In this document: one piece after another, positions 13,211-17,233 of the stretch
Numbering within the stretch: the first letter of the stretch is position 1
Layout of the letters: every line of letters begins with the position of its first letter
Assembly: GCA_964361325.1 (NCBI GenBank)
Contig: CAYHZT010000013.1
Coordinates: forward strand, 1 to 17,233
Reading direction: 5' to 3'
Origin: 2011-GWA2-47-8b sp964361325
Lineage (GTDB): Bacteria > Patescibacteriota > Minisyncoccia > UBA6257 > WO2-44-18
DNA: 17,233 bases
Notes under the pieces: model-generated
What the model saw: the letters and a program-made list of their open reading frames with translations, nothing else
What the model was told of the DNA's origin: nothing
The model's database searches: none
Made by a program: the position numbers and the translations under genes

Positions 13211-13253
13211 TAAAAAACCGCTCTTCCCTACTATAGGTAGGTATTGAGCGGTT
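13211..13253 (-). terminator. Intrinsic terminator of the DUF444-spoVR transcript
   Basis: AACCGCTC (13216-13223) pairs with GAGCGGTT (13246-13253), and an inner CCTAC/GTAGG pair forms a second stem in the loop. Read on the minus strand the stem is followed by a T-tract (A-run at 13212-13217 on the plus strand). It stands just after the spoVR stop codon and faces the plus-strand terminator. Confidence 0.82.
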
Positions 13254-13260
13254 CTATGAT

Positions 13261-14577
13261 TCAAGTGCTTAAATTTATTTCTATTAATTTTCCCTTATCA
13301 AAGCAAGTCCAGGTAACCGGAACGATATCGTCTTTATTAACTTTACGTGTCTGAAGCATTATCTTCCCCCGCCATAAATAGTTTAACAGTCTTAGTGTTC
13401 CAAAAACTTCGTTTTGGTTTAACACTCGACCGTCAAAGATATGCTTGATAATAAGCGCCGGTTTATTGTCTACGTGTTGAACAGAGAGTTGAAATCTTGG
13501 GGTTCCGTTAGTCCAGATTGAACTTTTAACTAGATTTACGTACTCCGCGATTTTATCGGATCGATCCTTGGGCGATATTACGTCCCAGGGTTTATTATCG
13601 GGATTTTTTACTATAACTCGATCAACGTAGCCTGGTTTTAGGAACCACCTGTATACGAAATCTTGACCGGTGAAGTGATTAAGTAAAAATTCGTGGTCGG
13701 TTTGATTTTGGCGGACATTGAACATAAACGGTTCCCCGTGAGTTTTCGCAATTTTACTCCAAACGGCGAACCCAATTCGATAAGGGTTCAAAACGCTTAT
13801 ATCGTGTCCGAGCCGGATAACCGATAAATGTAATTGATGCGCGTTAAAGTAATCATTGAAGGAAAGTTTTTCTTTAATTTCTTTCGCTAATTTTTCCAAC
13901 ATACGGTAATGCCAGAATGTCGCCCAACCCTCATTCATTACTTTCGTTCGCATCTGGGGCATTAAGTGTCCGTTTACGGTTTGGATAAATTTAAGAATAT
14001 TCAATTCCCAATCTTCCAAATGTTCGGCATTTTCAACAATAAAATCCAAAATAGTGCCCTGGTCGGACAGGCTCTGCCCGCAATTTGTAAACATTGCGGC
14101 GTGGGCGGCATCCAATAGCTTAGCGACTTTTTCTTGGCCGATTTTTGGGTTCTTGGAGTAATCGTCAATCAGATTGCACCCTTTTCGGATCCGGTATTGA
14201 ATTCGTTCCGGTTGGGTTAGTTGAAATGCTTTATTATGTTTGAAGAAATCATTATGGGCGTAGACGTGAGCTGCGATCAGAATGTTATAGACCAGCGGGT
14301 TGTCGGCAAGCAGAAACGCTTCGCAGGAGTTGGTATTCACCACCATTTCATAAGGCAAAAAGAAAAATTTGTTTTCGTAAAGAATTTTGTCAATCATATA
14401 TTTTTTGCCAAAACTCCAGTGCGAATACATGCGGTAACCGCCGTGATAAACCTGCCTTTCCAGCATTTTTTCTTTATTACAAAGAACAAACTTTTGAGGA
14501 TAGAACGTTAGGCTCATCTCTCCGGCTAAATCTTCCACTCTGTCCAGCCAGTATTGCAGTTGTTGAAGATTGCTCAT
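13261..14577 (-). CDS. spoVR: SpoVR family protein
   Basis: 438 aa, near family length. Named for a Bacillus subtilis gene involved in spore cortex formation; E. coli has YcgB. The biochemical function is not settled. Conserved segments are visible: SLTFYPQKFVLCNKEKMLER near residue 22, YRMYSHWSFGKKYMIDK at about 48, LPYEMVVNTNSCEAFLLADN at about 74, NILIAAHVYAHNDFFKHNKA near 98, and MNEGWATFWHYRMLEKL at about 213. The HxxxH in AAHVYAHNDFF and the HWSFGK segment are the family hallmarks. Its ATG overlaps the stop of the DUF444 gene (ATGA), and AAGGGG lies upstream as a weak ribosome site. There is no sign of sporulation genes in this window, and a spore-forming host is not implied, since the set also occurs in non-sporulating bacteria. 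Confidence 0.95.
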   Translation of the reverse strand: MSNLQQLQYWLDRVEDLAGEMSLTFYPQKFVLCNKEKMLERQVYHGGYRMYSHWSFGKKYMIDKILYENKFFFLPYEMVVNTNSCEAFLLADNPLVYNILIAAHVYAHNDFFKHNKAFQLTQPERIQYRIRKGCNLIDDYSKNPKIGQEKVAKLLDAAHAAMFTNCGQSLSDQGTILDFIVENAEHLEDWELNILKFIQTVNGHLMPQMRTKVMNEGWATFWHYRMLEKLAKEIKEKLSFNDYFNAHQLHLSVIRLGHDISVLNPYRIGFAVWSKIAKTHGEPFMFNVRQNQTDHEFLLNHFTGQDFVYRWFLKPGYVDRVIVKNPDNKPWDVISPKDRSDKIAEYVNLVKSSIWTNGTPRFQLSVQHVDNKPALIIKHIFDGRVLNQNEVFGTLRLLNYLWRGKIMLQTRKVNKDDIVPVTWTCFDKGKLIEINLST

Positions 14578-15683
14578 TTTTTCAATCCCCTTCTCTGGTT
14601 TAAGAAACTGATTAGGGCCCCGCGAATTTCTTTTTTATTAAAGATTTTCGTGAGAACGAAATGAGAATACTGTTTCTGTAAATCCTCAATCTTCGAAATA
14701 TTAGAGATTGAATTACCTGAAGGTTTAATTTCGCAGATTCCAATCAGCTCTGTTATTTCACAAAGCGCCTCGAGCGCCTGCGTTACCTTGATGTTATCCG
14801 CGTCAAAATTATCTCCATCGGTAGCGTGCCAAACGTAAACGTTTTGTTCTTGATGAGCATAGCGCTCGTTGTAGATTTCCAGGGCTTTTTCCAGACCCGC
14901 TGAAATAGTCGTTCCGCCGGCAAGACCTGCCTTAAAAAATTCTTCCTCGGTTCTCTCCGATGCCTCGGTATCGTGACAGACGTAAACTATTTCCACGTCT
15001 TGATAATGGCGTCGCAAAATTTCCGTCAGGCAAAAGTAAAATGCTTTGGCGATATATTTTTTACCGCTATCCATTGATCCGGAAATGTCCATAATCAGAA
15101 AAACCAGCGCCTTTTCGTCGGCGTCTGGAATTGCCTTAAGGTAACGGAAGCGCCGATCGGCATCTTCAAATCGTTCCGGCGGCACCCTGCCCTTTTTAGC
15201 CAACACTCGTTCGCGCGCAATCTTGTTTTTAACCGTTTCTTTTTTAGCCAGTCGAAATAACGCGCCGTTTCGTTTTACGCCTCGGACTCGGTACTTGTCG
15301 CGAGTTGCTTTAGCGCCTTTGTAAATTTCCGAAAGGTCAGGTATTTCAATATCTTCCAGCATCAAATCTAATAGTTCCTGAGCGGAAAAATGCCAAACTT
15401 CCTTTAAAGCATCTTCAACGTGCTGATCGCCAGCGGTATCTCCTTCTGACATCCCGCTAGCTCCGCTCTCTTTCGAACCAAAAACGAAACGCGGTTCAAT
15501 CAAGCTTCGAATCTGTAACCGAAACGTTTTTGTGCGGTCGCCGCCGACAATCGTAGGTAGTTGAGCGATTAAACTTTCGATATCATCCTTCGTCGCCTTT
15601 TTCTTCATTTCTTCGTGGCGTCTGACATCTTCAATCAGCCGATGAGTAACTTTTCCTTTGCGACAGTCTCGTAAACTAGCCAT
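14574..15683 (-). CDS. yeaH: DUF444 protein (YeaH/YhbH family), von Willebrand A-like
   Basis: 369 aa. The N-terminal 190 residues are charged and partly disordered (KTFRLQIRSLIEPRFVFG, then KESGASGMSEGDTAGDQHVE). A vWA/MIDAS-like fold follows: DISGSMDSGKK at residues 199-209 (DxSxS motif), the GGTT at 256-259 and the HATDGDNFD at 286-294. In E. coli yeaH follows the kinase gene yeaG (prkA), and in Bacillus the family member is yhbH; the molecular role is unclear. Context here is prkA upstream and spoVR downstream, the known trio. The start at 15683 has a perfect AAGGAGG with 5-nt spacing, unlike the ribosomal genes in this window. It probably forms a two-gene unit with spoVR. Confidence 0.94.
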   Translation of the reverse strand: MASLRDCRKGKVTHRLIEDVRRHEEMKKKATKDDIESLIAQLPTIVGGDRTKTFRLQIRSLIEPRFVFGSKESGASGMSEGDTAGDQHVEDALKEVWHFSAQELLDLMLEDIEIPDLSEIYKGAKATRDKYRVRGVKRNGALFRLAKKETVKNKIARERVLAKKGRVPPERFEDADRRFRYLKAIPDADEKALVFLIMDISGSMDSGKKYIAKAFYFCLTEILRRHYQDVEIVYVCHDTEASERTEEEFFKAGLAGGTTISAGLEKALEIYNERYAHQEQNVYVWHATDGDNFDADNIKVTQALEALCEITELIGICEIKPSGNSISNISKIEDLQKQYSHFVLTKIFNKKEIRGALISFLNQRRGLKK

Positions 15684-15688
15684 ACTTG

Positions 15689-15695
15689 CCTCCTT
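15689..15695 (-). promoter_or_regulatory. Perfect Shine-Dalgarno of the DUF444 gene
   Basis: On the minus strand AAGGAGG is followed by CAAGT and the ATG. It is the only strong Shine-Dalgarno I find in front of a gene in this window, and it fixes the start at 15683. Confidence 0.88.
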
Positions 15696-15736
15696 GCTTT
15701 ATTTGTTGTTTTTCAAAGAACGTGCCTCTAGGATAT

Positions 15737-15766
15737 AAAAAAATCCCTCCGATGTCCATCGGAGGG
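15737..15766 (-). terminator. Intrinsic terminator after prkA
   Basis: CCCTCCGATG (15745-15754) and CATCGGAGGG (15757-15766) form a perfect GC-rich inverted repeat; with a realistic loop it is an 8-bp stem with loop of 6. On the minus strand it is followed by a T-tract (seven A at 15737-15743 on the plus strand). It lies 7 nt beyond the prkA stop and about 54 nt before the DUF444 ATG, so it ends or attenuates prkA transcription before the next two genes. Confidence 0.87.
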
Positions 15767-15773
15767 CGATTAT

Positions 15774-17233
15774 TTATCCTATTAACTCGGAGGTGATCAG
15801 CCATTCCGCGACTACTTTAATGCAACGCTCGCAGTAGCCCAAAGATTTGAAGTATTCCTGGAAGTATTTAATCCAGTATTGATCATCTTTGTCCAAATTT
15901 TCGCGTTTACCCTGGACAATTAATTGATCCAGCTTCGGAATAATAACGTCTCGAGCAACAAAGTCATAAATACCGTTTCTGATTACCAGAGAAGTTTCGA
16001 AAAAGCTTTGCCCGATAATCAGCTGACGCAGGGCGTTTTTTTCTCCGTTCTCGCTGGGTAATCGGGATTCCACTATGCTGACCAAGTTTTCTGCTTCGGG
16101 AGTGAGTGTCTCTTCCTGCAGTAGTTTCGTAATCGCGGCAAGATAAGCCACGTAAAAGCTGGAACAGACGTCCTGGCAATCCTTTCCAATAGAAGTAAAT
16201 TGCGAGACAATCATTCCCGCATACCACTCCATAGCGGTTTCAAGAAGTTCGGCGGGTATGGGTTTTTTAGAATTGATACAAAACTCGGAAATTATTTTGA
16301 ACAAGTCTGGCGGAGCCACGCACGGTTCTTCGTCAGGCCGACGAACCCCAATCGCCTTTTCCAAGATTTTAGCGGCATCTCGATTAGTGATGCCAATCCA
16401 GCCATCGCGCGGTTTTTCAATTCGTAATTCAGCTGCGCTCGGAGCGTCTGTTTCAACTTCGTCGCCGTTATAAATCAGAACTTTATTGATTAAACCCTTG
16501 GTCTTTTCGGACGGCTGAATGCGGGTCAAAATCGTGAACATAGCTATCGTTTCAAGTGTTTGGGGCGCCAAATGGCAGGTCGGGCGGGTCAGTTTTTTGA
16601 CGATTTCAATCTGCTCGTTTAAACGAATGTTGTTTTTTACTTCCACGCGCACCAAACGGTCAACCAGCGCTTCATTATCATCGTTTTTCTCAAACTTTTT
16701 CCAATTTGGTTCGTTGGCGTGCGCAATAATTGCCGTGTCGATGAAAATCTTTTCGGTGCGGCCCGCCGGAGATTCCACTGTTTTGCTTTGAGTGGCTTCT
16801 AGTAAGGAATACAAAAATTCCGTTTCATTGCGGAATACTTCTACGAATTCCAGAATGCCGCGATTGGCGCGGTGATAAGCGCCGTCCAGCTCAAAAGCCG
16901 TCGGGTCGCCTTCTTTTTCGCCAAGCGTTACCGAACCGATAAGTTTTGCTTTATCAAACGAAATCGGGTCAGTCGGATCCACCGAAGCGAAATAACGTCC
17001 GGCGCGGATGGAAATGTGATCTTTACAGACCTTAAACTTTGAATAATCGGAATTAAATTCGGTTTTCAGCCGATGCCGACAAACCGGGCACAAATCGGCC
17101 CATTCCGACAATACTACTCCATGCTTTTCTTCGAGTTCCTTGCGCTGTGCGCGAGGAAGCGCGTGCAGGGGCTCTTCGCGGATTGGGCAATTTTCGATGT
17201 GATAAATCTCCTCGTTATGCAAAGCCCAGTAAA
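15774..17233 (-). CDS. prkA: PrkA family AAA+/serine protein kinase (N-terminus beyond window)
   Basis: Reading frame is open to the window end; the TTG at 17222 is internal. About 485 residues are visible against about 630-644 in the family, so the N-terminal 150 or so, including the Walker A (GPVGGGKS-like), are outside. From the visible start, NCPIREEPLHALPRAQRKEL and a CPVCRHRLKTEF segment lead to FDGAYHRANRGILEFVEVFR-like residues 112-131 (ELDGAYHRANRGILEFVEVF), then IIAHANEPNWKKFEKNDDNE (165-184) and ALVDRLVRVEV, matching AHSNESEW...NKNNEAFLDRVYIV in E. coli YeaG. The C-terminal PrkA domain ends GYCERCIKVVAEWLITSELI, like the YeaG end. Kinase activity has been reported for homologues; substrates are poorly known. 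A terminator follows it directly. Confidence 0.95.
   Translation of the reverse strand, partial: YWALHNEEIYHIENCPIREEPLHALPRAQRKELEEKHGVVLSEWADLCPVCRHRLKTEFNSDYSKFKVCKDHISIRAGRYFASVDPTDPISFDKAKLIGSVTLGEKEGDPTAFELDGAYHRANRGILEFVEVFRNETEFLYSLLEATQSKTVESPAGRTEKIFIDTAIIAHANEPNWKKFEKNDDNEALVDRLVRVEVKNNIRLNEQIEIVKKLTRPTCHLAPQTLETIAMFTILTRIQPSEKTKGLINKVLIYNGDEVETDAPSAAELRIEKPRDGWIGITNRDAAKILEKAIGVRRPDEEPCVAPPDLFKIISEFCINSKKPIPAELLETAMEWYAGMIVSQFTSIGKDCQDVCSSFYVAYLAAITKLLQEETLTPEAENLVSIVESRLPSENGEKNALRQLIIGQSFFETSLVIRNGIYDFVARDVIIPKLDQLIVQGKRENLDKDDQYWIKYFQEYFKSLGYCERCIKVVAEWLITSELIG

Noticed and set aside
16258..16473. Plus-strand ORFs opposite prkA
   Set aside because: They are antisense shadows of a conserved coding sequence with no ribosome site or recognisable protein.
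17220..17222. TTG as start codon of prkA
   Set aside because: The frame is open to the window edge and the homologous proteins extend about 150 residues further upstream.
1..17233. CRISPR array, tRNA or rRNA genes
   Set aside because: No regularly spaced direct repeats and no tRNA- or rRNA-like sequences were recognised on either strand.

Overview
The window is 17.2 kb of compact bacterial chromosome. It looks like a member of the Candidate Phyla Radiation (Patescibacteria, possibly Parcubacteria-like). The supporting signs are a near-complete S10/spc ribosomal-protein cluster with very short or overlapping junctions, no rpmD (uL30) between rpsE and rplO, almost no Shine-Dalgarno sequences in front of the ribosomal genes, a promoter that appears to drive a leaderless adk transcript, and a small lysine-rich, single-membrane-span protein of the kind often seen in these genomes. 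TGA is used as a stop (rplC, adk, the DUF444 gene), so the code is standard table 11 and not the TGA=Gly code of Gracilibacteria/Absconditabacteria. The phylum assignment is inference from gene content, not from a search.

Layout, plus strand, 1-13,157: the 3' part of tuf (EF-Tu), then rpsJ, then a hairpin with a T-tract that looks like an intrinsic terminator or attenuator (1366-1399). Next come rplC-rplD-rplW-rplB-rpsS-rplV, a 250-bp inserted palindromic element (4412-4666), then rpsC-rplP-rpmC-rpsQ-rplN-rplX-rplE-rpsN-rpsH-rplF-rplR-rpsE-rplO-secY. After secY an extended -10 promoter lies directly before adk, followed by map (overlapping adk by ATGA) and a membrane-anchored protein of unknown function. 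A strong terminator closes this strand at 13,130-13,157. The usual continuation (infA, rpmJ, rpsM, rpsK, rpsD, rpoA, rplQ) is not here.

Layout, minus strand, 17,233-13,211: the C-terminal three quarters of prkA (AAA+/PrkA-type serine kinase, cut by the window end), its own terminator, then a DUF444 (YeaH/YhbH) von Willebrand-like gene with a perfect Shine-Dalgarno, translationally coupled to spoVR, and a terminator facing that of the other strand. PrkA, YeaH and SpoVR form a conserved stress/starvation (in Bacillus, sporulation-linked) gene set whose biochemical role is poorly known. Finding it in a presumed minimal-genome lineage is of interest.

The most unusual structure is the element between rplV and rpsC. 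It has TIRs (TGAATACAA/TTGTATTCA) flanked by TA on both sides. Inside are two tandem hairpins, each centred on a 13-bp palindrome AATAGA(C/G)TCTATT, and the whole also reads as one long inverted repeat. It resembles a non-autonomous MITE or REPIN-like element inserted in an essential operon. Other points to check are a uL3 about 65 residues shorter than usual through an internal deletion, a uL5 lacking its N-terminal helix, and C-terminal extensions on uL22 and uS19.
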